Positions 16,206 through 24,783 of a stretch of 64,000 bases of DNA are shown piece after piece. The first letter of the stretch is position 1. Every line of letters begins with the position of its first letter. Location: contig NZ_PGEX01000001.1 of NCBI RefSeq assembly GCF_002797675.1, positions 1,860,001-1,924,000 of the forward strand. Reading direction: 5' to 3'. The position numbers were made by a program, and so were the translations under genes. This DNA comes from Hallerella succinigenes (GTDB taxonomy: Bacteria; Fibrobacterota; Fibrobacteria; Fibrobacterales; Fibrobacteraceae). The notes under the pieces are model-generated. The model was not told the DNA's origin, made no database searches, and worked only from the letters and a program-made list of their open reading frames with translations.

Positions 16206-17172
16206 TCTTGTTTACAACATTATTGGATTGGATGGCTCGTCTCCTTTGGGCTCGACGATAAATTTCTTCGTTTACGACAGCCTCAAAATTATCCTGATAT
16301 TGCTTTTTATTAGTTTCCTGATGGGGCTGCTGAATACATTTTTCCCGATTGAGGCGATTCGCAATTTTTTGTCGTCGCATCGTTTGTACGGAGTCCAATA
16401 TTTCCTCGCCGCAATCTTCGGAGCGGTTACCCCTTTCTGCTCATGTTCCAGTATTCCCCTGTTCATCGGTTTTGTCAGGGGCGGCATCCCCCTTGGCGTC
16501 ACGTTCAGTTTTCTTATAACATCGCCACTTGTAAACGAGGTCGCTGTTGCCATGCTTGCGGGAACATTCGGATTGAAAGTGACTGTGATTTATGTAGGTT
16601 CCGGCGTGTTTCTTGGAACATTTTTAGGGATGTTCCTGGAATGGTTCAAGCTGGAAAGATTTCTAAGCGATTGGGTGAAAAATTTGCAGCAGACAAACGA
16701 ATCTGTCAACAACGACGCAAAGCCATGCAGCCTTAAGCAAAGGGGCGTTCAAGTACTGCAGGAAATACCCCAAGTAGCAAGGGATGCCCTTGGTGTAACG
16801 CGTTCGGTTTTGCCCTATGTGCTTGCAGGCATTGCGATCGGCGCATTAATGCACGGTTATGTTCCTTCGGAATTTTTTGAAGAATACCTGTCAAAAGACA
16901 AATGGTTTGCCGTTCCCCTGGCGGTAATTCTTGCCGTTCCCATGTACGCAAATGCAGCTGGAGTTATTCCCATTGTCGAGGTTCTTGTTCAAAAGGGTGT
17001 CGCTCTTGGCACGGCACTTGCCTTTATGATGGCCGTTGTGGGACTCTCGCTCCCCGAAGCCATACTTTTGAAAAAGGTCATGACACTTAAGCTGATATAT
17101 GTCTTTTTCGGAACGGTTACGGTGGCTATCATCGTTCTTGGAATCGGCTACAATCTTTCTATAAGTTCCTGA
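16183..17172 (+). CDS. ArsP-like permease (DUF318 family)
   Basis: 329 residues, about eight membrane helices. FCSCSSIPLF (near residues 85-94) with the conserved cysteines is the signature of the ArsP/permease family, which exports trivalent organoarsenicals or, in relatives, other soft metals. A hydrophilic loop of ~45 residues (about 165-210) separates the two membrane halves. AAGGA lies 6 nt before ATG 16183. It takes the place of ArsB/Acr3, so the operon probably exports a methylated or thiol-bound As(III); inorganic arsenite export cannot be excluded. Confidence 0.88.
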   Translation: MIQSFADNLVYNIIGLDGSSPLGSTINFFVYDSLKIILILLFISFLMGLLNTFFPIEAIRNFLSSHRLYGVQYFLAAIFGAVTPFCSCSSIPLFIGFVRGGIPLGVTFSFLITSPLVNEVAVAMLAGTFGLKVTVIYVGSGVFLGTFLGMFLEWFKLERFLSDWVKNLQQTNESVNNDAKPCSLKQRGVQVLQEIPQVARDALGVTRSVLPYVLAGIAIGALMHGYVPSEFFEEYLSKDKWFAVPLAVILAVPMYANAAGVIPIVEVLVQKGVALGTALAFMMAVVGLSLPEAILLKKVMTLKLIYVFFGTVTVAIIVLGIGYNLSISS

Positions 17173-17375
17173 TTATTTAGTTTGTGTTAATGTCGGCGAA
17201 CCAAGTGAATCATCGTTTTGAATTAGTTTTGGCGATTTTAATGCAATAAATCTGCCAAAAATATGGATAAATCAATAGATTTGGCAAATTTTATGGTGTA
17301 ACTCCGCCAAAAGTTGAAATTTTTAGCCTATTTTGGCAAAAATGTTGTATAGTTATAGATTAGGCAGATAAATAC

Positions 17376-17404
17376 TTTACAAAACAAGCAAAGTTTACTA
17401 TATT
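17376..17404 (+). promoter_or_regulatory. IS630 transposase promoter, leaderless layout
   Basis: TTTACA (17376-17381), 17 bp, TATATT (17399-17404), then only 6 bp to ATG 17411. Transcription would start at about the A of the ATG. The -35 box lies in the left inverted end. Confidence 0.55.
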
Positions 17405-17410
17405 TGCATC

Positions 17411-18457
17411 ATGGAAAAAGATGATGCAAGAAAGAATGTCCAGAGCCTTCTCGAAAAACGGAAGACAATCGTAAAAATGAAGAAGGCGGGATTCAAGAAA
17501 AGCAAGATCGCAGAGACCTGCGGCGTGAGCCGCCCCATGGTGGATGCAGTTCTATCGCTTTACGAGAAAGGCGGGATGAATGCGCTCAAGCCGAAGACAA
17601 GGGGCCGCAAGGAAAGGGAAAAAAGGCTCCTTTCCGCCAATCAAGAATCCGAGATACAGAAACTAATCCGGGACAAGCGTCCCGAACAGCTCAAGTTCAA
17701 GTTCGCCCTCTGGACCCGCGAAGCGGTTGCGGAGCTTGTCCGCAGCAAATTTGGAGTGAAGCTGGCCAAGAGAACGGTCGGCGACTACCTCAAAAGATGG
17801 AACTTCACCCCGCAAAAACCGATTGTCCGCGCGTACGAGCAAAACCCCGAAGCGGTGAAGAAGTGGCTCGAAGAGGAATACCCGAAAATAAAGGCCGATG
17901 CGGTATGCGAGAATGCGGAAATCCACTGGGCGGACGAGACCGCCATCGTGAACACGGATGTCCGTGGCCGCAGCTACGCCCCCTGCGGGCAGACCCCGGT
18001 CGTGAAGGCTCCCGGATGCAGGGAGCGCTTTTCCATGATATCGGCGGTGAACAATCGCGGGAAGTGCCACTGGATGATGATTGACGGGGCGTTCGACGCG
18101 ACGAAGCTCATCGACTTCATGACGGCTCTGGTGAAGGATGTGTATGCAGACGGGAAAGGGAAGAAAGTGTTTCTCGTGATGGACAACCTGAGGGTTCACC
18201 ACAGCAAGCCGGTAAAGGAATGGCTTGAAGCGAACACGGACAAGATAAGCGTATTCTACCTGCCCAGCTACAGTCCCGAGCTGAATCCTGACGAACGTCT
18301 TAATGCCGACCTGAAACACGAAATATCTTCCAACGCACCGGCTCGGACTCGCGAAAAGCTACGCTCCCATGCGGAATCCCACATGAAAATGGTGAGCAAC
18401 AGCCCTGAACGAGTAATCAAGTATTTTGGCGACAAGCATGTCTCTTATGCAGCATGA
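17411..18457 (+). CDS. IS630 family transposase (copy A)
   Basis: 348 residues. N-terminal helix-turn-helix (KKSKIAETCGVSRPMVDAVL), then a winged-helix segment and the DDE domain: IHWADETAIV (first Asp), VFLVMDNLRVHHSKPV (second Asp) and PSYSPELNPDERLNADLK (final Glu/Asp region, 'SPELNPDE' typical of IS630). The frame is intact, so the element is likely active. No Shine-Dalgarno is visible. Confidence 0.95.
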   Translation: MEKDDARKNVQSLLEKRKTIVKMKKAGFKKSKIAETCGVSRPMVDAVLSLYEKGGMNALKPKTRGRKEREKRLLSANQESEIQKLIRDKRPEQLKFKFALWTREAVAELVRSKFGVKLAKRTVGDYLKRWNFTPQKPIVRAYEQNPEAVKKWLEEEYPKIKADAVCENAEIHWADETAIVNTDVRGRSYAPCGQTPVVKAPGCRERFSMISAVNNRGKCHWMMIDGAFDATKLIDFMTALVKDVYADGKGKKVFLVMDNLRVHHSKPVKEWLEANTDKISVFYLPSYSPELNPDERLNADLKHEISSNAPARTREKLRSHAESHMKMVSNSPERVIKYFGDKHVSYAA

Positions 18458-18509
18458 CTATGTAAAAAATATATCCGCCGGAGCAATAGGTTCCGAGGTG
18501 CCCCTGGCG

Positions 18510-18679
18510 ATGAAAAAGATTATCGGACGCGGTAGAGAACTAAAAAATTCAAACTCATATTGAACTCGAAGAAATCCGAGTTTGTAGTGGTATGTGGCAG
18601 ACGCCGTGTTGGAAAAACATTTATAATCCGTGAATTTTTCAAAGAAATCAGAGAAAGATTGCTAGAAGAAATTTTCTAA
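18510..18679 (+). pseudogene. Fragment of an AAA ATPase N-terminus
   Basis: ATG AAA AAG then IIGRGRELKK; after a 1-nt shift in an A-run the frame continues NSKKSEFVVVCGRRRVGKTF, with Walker A GRRRVGKT, and stops at 18677. This is the start of an ATPase of the DUF234/DUF4143 neighbourhood. It begins 22 bp from the right end of IS630 copy A. Confidence 0.65.
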
Positions 18680-18772
18680 GAATAATCTTGTTTAGCAGTT
18701 GTTAATGAGAAATGAATTGTTTGGCAAATCCTCCATTTGGAAAGTGGTAATCAAGCAGGCTGTCAAGAACGC

Positions 18773-18802
18773 AAAAAATCCCGGTCGCTGTGTCGGGATT
18801 TT
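18773..18802. terminator. Terminator downstream of the DtxR-type gene
   Basis: AAAATCCCG…CGGGATTTT stem with A- and T-runs on the two sides, so it can act in both directions. It ends the minus-strand regulator gene. Confidence 0.75.
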
Positions 18803-18831
18803 GATTTTCCAAGAATGGGATTTGGTATAAA

Positions 18832-19221
18832 TTAAGACTTCCTTTCGTCGTGGACAAAAGCGTCGATCGCGTTGAGGGATTCCTGCGAAAGAATGTGTTC
18901 CATTTTGCAGGCATCTTCGTTTGCGTTCTTTTCGCTGACGCCGAGCTTGGTGAGCATGGCCTTGAGCAAAAAGTGACGGGCGAGAATTTTTGCAGCGGTC
19001 TTTTTGCCGACCGGGGATAGGGAAATGCCTGTGTACGGTTCCTGAATCACCAAGTCGAGTTTCTTGAGTTCATTCATCGCTTTGTTCACGGAAGGCATTT
19101 TCACGGAAAGACGTTCGGCGATATCCTTGACGTGTGCGGTCCCCTTGTTTTCTAGACAAAGAATGTGAACCATTTCCAAATAATCTTCGAGGCTCTGCGA
19201 AAGCTTCAGTGTTTGAGACAT
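18832..19221 (-). CDS. DtxR/IdeR-type metal-dependent repressor
   Basis: 129 residues. Winged helix (VKDIAERLSVKMPSVNKAM) and dimerisation domain with metal ligands: D13 and E16 in LEDYLEM, the His of LARHFLL, and ACKMEH near the end. The Cys in ACKMEH matches the iron-responsive DtxR/IdeR group (EACRWEH) rather than MntR, which has Glu there. The C-terminal SH3-like domain of DtxR is absent, as in MntR. So: an iron- or manganese-activated repressor, metal choice uncertain. Preceded after 25 bp by a small membrane-protein gene. Confidence 0.88.
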   Translation of the reverse strand: MSQTLKLSQSLEDYLEMVHILCLENKGTAHVKDIAERLSVKMPSVNKAMNELKKLDLVIQEPYTGISLSPVGKKTAAKILARHFLLKAMLTKLGVSEKNANEDACKMEHILSQESLNAIDAFVHDERKS

Positions 19222-19246
19222 TTTTCACCCTTACTTTTAGCTCTAT

Positions 19247-19492
19247 CTAAGTATAATAAACATAACAAACAGAATCAAAAAAAACAAGAGCGAGAAGAGT
19301 CCCTATAAATATTGAATACGTTTGCGTTCTTCGATCCAATTTGAAATAAATTAAAAATGTGAATGCAGATAAAAAGAAATACAGATGGGATAGGGAAGAA
19401 GACGTCTCCGCCATTCTTTTCGCCTTCGTCGCACGGGAAAATTTCATCTTTGAGTTTGGGGGAATTTTCTTCGGTTTTGGAATGTTCTCCAT
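19247..19492 (-). CDS. Small two-helix membrane protein
   Basis: 81 residues from ATG 19492, with AAAGGA 8 nt upstream. A basic N-terminus (KPKKIPPNSKMKFSRATKAK) is followed by two hydrophobic helices joined by KLDRRTQ (YFFLSAFTFLIYF and FIGTLLALVFFDSVCY). Just upstream of the DtxR-type gene and probably co-transcribed. Another frame (from 19514) also gives a plausible N-terminus, so a frameshift cannot be ruled out. Function unknown. Confidence 0.5.
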   Translation of the reverse strand: MENIPKPKKIPPNSKMKFSRATKAKRMAETSSSLSHLYFFLSAFTFLIYFKLDRRTQTYSIFIGTLLALVFFDSVCYVYYT

Positions 19493-19806
19493 TTTTAAAA
19501 TCCTTTGCTATCACGGTTTTAATTATATCCGATTAAAAGCTTTTGAGGCATCGCAAGCACCTTACGCTTATGCTTTGAACGGTTGAGACATGATGAACGC
19601 TTATGGGAAGCTTCCGTTACAGGGAAGGGTTGTTAGATTTCTGATGCGAAGAGGGTGGAGAATGCGGGATTCGGATTGTTGGAATCGTATGAGTTTAACC
19701 GCCCAGGTCGCAGGATTTTGCAGAATTTGATGCTTTTGTGGCAAAATACAACCTTCGATAAAGATCTGCATTTCGTAGGGGGAAAAGAAAATTCTAAAAT
19801 TGGAGT
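19493..19806. other. Intergenic stretch with no supported gene
   Basis: Holds the divergent upstream regions of the small membrane protein (minus) and the secreted protein (plus). I see no RNA gene. One ~62-codon open frame ends inside the secreted-protein gene start region but has no start codon or ribosome site. Confidence 0.5.
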
Positions 19807-20331
19807 ATGGAGAAAATTTCTATAGCCGCATTCGCTTTTTGCCTTTCGACATCCGCGCTTTTCGCGATGGATTCAGAAGAACGTTTGACCGCTCAGGAAG
19901 AAGAACTTCGTTTGGTTCAGGAAACTTATGATACGCGTATCAACGAAGTCATGGAGACCCTGAATGAAAAAGATTCAACCGCTTTCTTTAAAGCGCGTGC
20001 CGAAGGCAAGTATGTGACGTGGAAAGATTTTGAAATTGAAATGCCGAGTCTTCAGATGTTCACGATCAAGGAAGAACCTTACGGTTACACGCTCAAGAGC
20101 AAGCATAACGCGCGTGAATCGGTGACCGTTCTTGTGTACACGCGCGATGACGATTTGTATTACAAGACGACGATCGGAAAGAAAGCATCGAATGATTTTA
20201 GTCGCATGGTGGAAGCGATCTTTGAAGCCGAAGGGGAAACTACATCGCGTGAAGGAACGGCTTGCAACAGCAAAGCGGTTTCTTGCATTGGCGGCTACGA
20301 AAAAGGCACCCCGGGCAAGAACAAAAAGTAA
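19807..20331 (+). CDS. Exported hypothetical protein
   Basis: 174 residues; signal peptide EKISIAAFAFCLSTSALFA with a signal peptidase I site after ALFA. The mature protein begins with an acidic helical segment (SEERLTAQEEELRLVQETYD) and a central beta-rich part, and ends CNSKAVSCIGGYEKGTPGKNKK with two cysteines that could form a disulfide. GGAG lies just before the ATG. 29 bp upstream of purT but functionally unrelated as far as can be seen. No family recognised. Confidence 0.7.
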   Translation: MEKISIAAFAFCLSTSALFAMDSEERLTAQEEELRLVQETYDTRINEVMETLNEKDSTAFFKARAEGKYVTWKDFEIEMPSLQMFTIKEEPYGYTLKSKHNARESVTVLVYTRDDDLYYKTTIGKKASNDFSRMVEAIFEAEGETTSREGTACNSKAVSCIGGYEKGTPGKNKK

Positions 20332-20360
20332 TTCGACAAAGACTTAACTAGGGAAAATTT

Positions 20361-21557
20361 ATGGCAGCAGAACTTGGATCGATTGGTACACCTCTGAGCA
20401 CGAGCGCAACGCGCGTTCTCTTTTGCGGTGCAGGTGAACTCGGCAAGGAAGTCATCATTGAAATGATGCGCCTTGGCGCCGAAACGATTGCCGTGGACCG
20501 CTACGCAAACGCTCCGGGTATGCAGGTGGCGCACCGCAGTCATGTAATCAATATGCTCGACGGTGCGGAACTGCGCCGTGTGATCGAAATGGAAAAGCCG
20601 GACTACATCGTTCCGGAAGTCGAAGCGATTGCGACGCCGACCCTCGTGGAACTCGAAAAGGAAGGCTACAACGTGATTCCGACCGCCATGGCGACACGTC
20701 TCACGATGAACCGCGAAGGCATTCGCCGTCTTGCCGCTGAAGATCTAGGCATTAAGACGTCCCCGTACCGCTTTGCCGATACCGAAGAAGATTTTAAGGC
20801 CGCCGTGAAGGCTGTGGGCATTCCGTGCGTCGTAAAGCCCGTGATGAGCTCTTCGGGTCACGGACAGAGCACGGTCAAGTGCGAAGAAGATATCGATAAG
20901 GCTTGGAACATTTCTCAGACCGCAGGTCGCACGGGTAAGCCTTCCCGCGTGATCGTCGAAGGTTTTGTGCCGTTCGACTATGAAATTACGATGCTCACCG
21001 TGCGTCATGTGGGCGGTACGAGCTTCCTCGAACCGGTCGGTCACCACCAGGTGAGCGGTGACTATCAGGAATCCTGGCAGCCGCAGCCGATGAGTGCCCA
21101 TGTGCTCGAACAGGCTCACGACATTGCCAAAAAGGTGACGGACGCTCTCGGCGGTCGTGGCATCTTTGGCGTGGAGCTTTTTGTGTGCGGCGAAGAAGTG
21201 CTTTTTAGCGAAGTGAGCCCGCGTCCGCATGACACCGGCATGGTGACTCTCATTTCCCAGGATCTTTCGGAATTTGCCTTGCACGCTCGTGCAATCCTCG
21301 GGCTTCCGATTCCGAACATCGCATTCCGCGGTCCGTCCGCTTCCAAGGCAATCGTTGTTGAAGGCGAATCGGATAAGGTGCGATTTAGCAATCTCGCCAA
21401 AGTCCTCGAAACTCCGGATACGGGCATTCGCCTGTTCGGTAAGCCGCAGGTGGGCGGTCACCGTCGGATGGGCGTTTTGCTTGCCCGCGCGAACTCCGTC
21501 GAAAAGGCGGTGGAAACGGTAAAGGAAATGCGCGAAAAGCTGAGCGTCGAACTATAG
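20361..21557 (+). CDS. purT: Formate-dependent phosphoribosylglycinamide formyltransferase 2
   Basis: 398 residues (E. coli PurT 392). It formylates glycinamide ribonucleotide using formate and ATP in purine synthesis, without folate. The N-terminal Rossmann-like [18 protein letters not shown], the ATP-grasp loop [11 protein letters not shown] (near 159-169) and [15 protein letters not shown] (metal and substrate site) are all present. This route suits an anaerobe with abundant formate. 23 bp upstream of polA. Confidence 0.96.
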   Translation: MAAELGSIGTPLSTSATRVLFCGAGELGKEVIIEMMRLGAETIAVDRYANAPGMQVAHRSHVINMLDGAELRRVIEMEKPDYIVPEVEAIATPTLVELEKEGYNVIPTAMATRLTMNREGIRRLAAEDLGIKTSPYRFADTEEDFKAAVKAVGIPCVVKPVMSSSGHGQSTVKCEEDIDKAWNISQTAGRTGKPSRVIVEGFVPFDYEITMLTVRHVGGTSFLEPVGHHQVSGDYQESWQPQPMSAHVLEQAHDIAKKVTDALGGRGIFGVELFVCGEEVLFSEVSPRPHDTGMVTLISQDLSEFALHARAILGLPIPNIAFRGPSASKAIVVEGESDKVRFSNLAKVLETPDTGIRLFGKPQVGGHRRMGVLLARANSVEKAVETVKEMREKLSVEL

Positions 21558-21580
21558 GAATATTTTGGAAAGGAGGGCTC

Positions 21581-24349
21581 ATGTCCGCTCCGCGTAAGTT
21601 GCTTTTGTTGGATTCGTTTGCACTCGCGTTCCGCATGTTTTATGCGTATGCGAAAAATCCGTTGGTGAATAAAGACGGCTTGGATGTTTCCCTGGTGCAC
21701 GGTTACTGGGGCGCTGTACTTCGCATTCTCGCCAAGCATAAGCCGACGCATTTTGCAATTGTGACAGATGTAGGCGCGCCGACGTTTCGGCATGAACTTT
21801 ACCCGGAATACAAGGCGAATCGCGGTCCGATGCCCGAAGAAATGGCCAAACAGATGCCGCTCCTCGAAGAAATCATCAAGGTCAGCGGAATTCCACTGCT
21901 TTCCGAAAAAGGTTACGAAGCTGACGACGTAATGGCCGCCGCTGCGGAAGTTGCGTACAAAGAAGGTTTTGAACAGATTCTGCTGGTGACAAAGGACAAG
22001 GATCTTTCGCAGGTCGTGAACGATCGCATCCATCTTTTCCATTTGGAAAAAGGGGCGGACGGCATCGACTTTGGACCGGAACAGGTCAAGGAAAAGTACG
22101 GCATTCCGCCGGAACAGATCCGCGATTATCTCGCTTTGATGGGAGACTCTTCCGATAACGTTCCGGGTGTTGCGAAGGTTGGCCCCAAAACGGCTGTACA
22201 GCTTTTGCAGGAATACGGCTCGATCGACAATTTGTATGAGAACCTCGACAAGATTACCAAAAAAGGTTTGCATGACAATCTGGAAAAGGGCAAGGAAAAC
22301 GCCTTCCTTTCGCGTGAACTGGTAACTATCCAGTCGGCACGCGGATTCAAGGGGACCATGGCAGAGCTTGAATTCAAGGGCATCGAAAGCGATGCGATGG
22401 CAAAGCTCTTTAAGGAAAACGAAATTTTTAGTCTGATCCGTTTGCTCGAAGATGTTCCGTCCAAGGCGGGATTTTCGGGTGAACTTCCGAAGCGGCATGC
22501 GAAACCGTTTGAAACGGTTGTCGTGCGCACGACCAAGGCTTTTAAGGAAATGATGGAAGCGGTCGAAGGCTCTCCTTCGCCTGCGATTTCTGTGATGTAT
22601 GACGGTTCGAATCAAATGGAAACACGCATTTCGGGCGTTGCCTTTGCAACGGAACCGGATAAAGGTTTTTACGTGCCGCTCGGTCACACGGACGACATGG
22701 GAATTCCGCTGAACAACATCGATACGGAATATTTTTCGGATTGGTTTGTGCCGGCGTTTACGGTTGCGCAAAAGCCGTGGCGTATGTTCGGTGCAAAGAC
22801 CGCGTTGCATGTGCTATCCTGGTCGATGGATGAACGTGTGGAACCGCATCAGGTTTTGGATGCCCAGATTGGAGCATGGCTCGTTTCCCCGGGGGAATCC
22901 AAATACGAGCTTGAAGAACTTTCGATGCGTTATGTGGGCAGGGAAGTTCCCTTAAAAGAAACGCTTGTCGGTCGTGGAAAAAATGAAATCGAATTTTGCC
23001 GTGTGTCTGTTGACGATGCAGCGGAATATGCCGCACAGACCGCTGCGGCGATTTATGAACTCTGGGACAAGATCCAGGAAAAGCTTTCTCAGAACGGGCA
23101 GCTGAAGCATTTTGAAGAAACGGAAATGCCGATTCTCAAGGTGCTCTTTAACATGGAAGAAAACGGCGCGTCCGTGGACTCCAAGGCTTTGCAGGCGCTT
23201 TCCGCAGACTTTTCGACGCGCATCGAAAAAACGGAAGAACTCGTGTACCAGCTTTCGGGTGGAAGCCCGTTCAATATCAGTTCTCCAAAGCAGCTCGCCG
23301 AAGTTCTTTACGACGATTTTAAGCTCAAGGTCTTGAAGAAAACGGCGACCGGCCGCAGCACGGACAGCGCTGTTCTCGATCGCCTTTTGAACGAATTCGA
23401 CCTTTCGGAACAGGAAACACTTTTTATTCAGTCGATTCTGAATTACCGCGAACTGAAAAAGCTTCAGAACACTTACGTGGAAGTTCTCCCGACGCTCGTG
23501 AACAAGGAAACGCATCGCATCCACACGAACTTTGTGCAGTGGGGAACGGCGACGGGTCGCCTTTCGAGCCGTGATCCGAACTTGCAAAATATTCCGATCC
23601 GTTCTGAAGAAGGGAAAAAGATTCGTGCCGCGTTTGTCCCGGAAGATCCGGTTCATAACGTGATTCTTTCCGCGGACTATTCGCAGATTGAGCTCCGTAT
23701 GCTCGCCCATTTGAGCGAAGACGAAAAGCTGATCGAAGCTTATAACAGCGGCATGGATATTCACGCGCTCACGGCTTCTGCGGTCTTTGGCAAGGCCCCT
23801 TCCGAAGTGACCGCAGACGAACGCCGCCGCGCCAAGGTGGTGAACTTTGGCGTTCTTTACGGCATGACGCCGTTCCGCCTTTCGCGCGATTTGCACATTC
23901 CGATGGGCGAAGCGAAGACTTTTATCGACGGTTACTTTAACCTTTACCGTGGCGTGGAAACTTACGTGGAAAAGATTAAACAGTTTGCGCATGAACACGG
24001 TTACGTGGAAACTCTCACCGGCCGCCGTCGCGCCATTTTAGGCATCGATTCGAGTGACCGCACGGAATGTCAAATGGCAGAACGCATGGCGGTGAATACG
24101 CCTGTGCAGGGAAGCGCTGCCGATTTGATCAAGACGGCGATGATTCGTGTCGCTAAGCGGATCGAGGAAGATTCCTTGCCGCTGACGATGATGCTCCAGG
24201 TGCACGATGAACTTGTGTTCGAATGCCCGAAGGACCGCGTGGAAGAAATGGGAAAAATCGTGCAGAGCGAAATGCAGAGCGCGATGGAATTGAAGGTTCC
24301 TCTCGTCGCTTCTGTCGGCTATGGTGCAAACTGGCTCGAAGCGCATTAA
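21581..24349 (+). CDS. polA: DNA polymerase I, proofreading site lost
   Basis: 922 residues. N-terminal 5'-3' exonuclease (EADDVMAAAAEV, LALMGDSSDNVPGV), a middle exonuclease-like domain, and the family A polymerase with motif A SADYSQIELRML near 696, motif B RRRAKVVNFGVLYG near 748 and motif C QVHDELVFE near 873. In the middle domain the segment ISVMYDGSNQMETRISGVAFA replaces the FAFDTET of E. coli, so the metal-binding Asp/Glu are gone and 3'-5' proofreading is probably inactive, as in B. subtilis and Taq. AAGGAGG precedes the ATG. Role: Okazaki processing and repair. Confidence 0.97.
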   Translation: MSAPRKLLLLDSFALAFRMFYAYAKNPLVNKDGLDVSLVHGYWGAVLRILAKHKPTHFAIVTDVGAPTFRHELYPEYKANRGPMPEEMAKQMPLLEEIIKVSGIPLLSEKGYEADDVMAAAAEVAYKEGFEQILLVTKDKDLSQVVNDRIHLFHLEKGADGIDFGPEQVKEKYGIPPEQIRDYLALMGDSSDNVPGVAKVGPKTAVQLLQEYGSIDNLYENLDKITKKGLHDNLEKGKENAFLSRELVTIQSARGFKGTMAELEFKGIESDAMAKLFKENEIFSLIRLLEDVPSKAGFSGELPKRHAKPFETVVVRTTKAFKEMMEAVEGSPSPAISVMYDGSNQMETRISGVAFATEPDKGFYVPLGHTDDMGIPLNNIDTEYFSDWFVPAFTVAQKPWRMFGAKTALHVLSWSMDERVEPHQVLDAQIGAWLVSPGESKYELEELSMRYVGREVPLKETLVGRGKNEIEFCRVSVDDAAEYAAQTAAAIYELWDKIQEKLSQNGQLKHFEETEMPILKVLFNMEENGASVDSKALQALSADFSTRIEKTEELVYQLSGGSPFNISSPKQLAEVLYDDFKLKVLKKTATGRSTDSAVLDRLLNEFDLSEQETLFIQSILNYRELKKLQNTYVEVLPTLVNKETHRIHTNFVQWGTATGRLSSRDPNLQNIPIRSEEGKKIRAAFVPEDPVHNVILSADYSQIELRMLAHLSEDEKLIEAYNSGMDIHALTASAVFGKAPSEVTADERRRAKVVNFGVLYGMTPFRLSRDLHIPMGEAKTFIDGYFNLYRGVETYVEKIKQFAHEHGYVETLTGRRRAILGIDSSDRTECQMAERMAVNTPVQGSAADLIKTAMIRVAKRIEEDSLPLTMMLQVHDELVFECPKDRVEEMGKIVQSEMQSAMELKVPLVASVGYGANWLEAH

Positions 24350-24624
24350 GCTTCGGGAAAGAACGCGGGGAGCGTTCCTTCCGCAAGTTCAATACACGCC
24401 TTTTTGATTTCGAGCGGTTGACGCTTGATTAAAAATTCTAGGCGCATGGCGTCGTGTTTGGTTTTTAATTCAAAGACCTTGAGAATTTTTTCTGGGGGGA
24501 ACGCCTTGGTGAACTTGGCGCCCTTCCCGGATTTGTGCGCTTCGAAACGTTTTTGTACGTCAGTCGCGTACCCGGTGTAAATCCGGTCGCCCTTGCAAAG
24601 CAACATGTAGACGTAATGCGACAT
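24346..24624 (-). CDS. GIY-YIG nuclease (UPF0213/YhbQ type)
   Basis: 92 residues, single domain. YVYMLLCKGDRIYTGYATD is the GIY-YIG strand pair (YVY…YTG), followed by the conserved Arg of VQKRFEAHK and the metal-binding Glu of RLEFLIKR. These stand-alone proteins nick or process DNA; the exact role is not settled. Tail-to-tail with polA, overlapping it by 4 bp. Confidence 0.9.
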   Translation of the reverse strand: MSHYVYMLLCKGDRIYTGYATDVQKRFEAHKSGKGAKFTKAFPPEKILKVFELKTKHDAMRLEFLIKRQPLEIKKACIELAEGTLPAFFPEA

Positions 24625-24639
24625 ATTTTAAAGTTAAAA

Positions 24640-24720
24640 CTTTTGAGCGTCCATGCAGATTGCTTCGTCGCGTTTCACGCTCTTTGCAATGACAGAGGGG
24701 GAGCTTCTCGTAATGACAGA
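24640..24720. repeat. Interspersed GAAGCAATCT repeat, inverted orientation
   Basis: Read on the minus strand: TGTCATTGCAAAGAGCGTG then ACGCGACGAAGCAATCTGCA. The CATTGCxAAG…GAAGCAATCT pattern matches the element at 56941-56975. Non-coding. Confidence 0.5.
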
Positions 24721-24783
24721 AGGGGCGTCCTTTTCGCTGTCGTGTTTCAAGAAGTTCTGTGGCACGTTGGAGAATGCCTCTTT

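Larger units (their letters stand above)
17356..18486 (+). mobile_element. IS630-family insertion sequence, copy A
   Basis: 1131 bp, flanked by TA at 17354-17355 and 18487-18488, the usual IS630 target duplication. Imperfect inverted ends: left TAGATTAGGCAGATAAATAC…, right inverted TTGCTCCGGCGGATATAT…, with GGCxGATA…TTTACA in common. It is identical at every position I compared to copy B (58937-60067), so the element moved recently. Confidence 0.92.
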
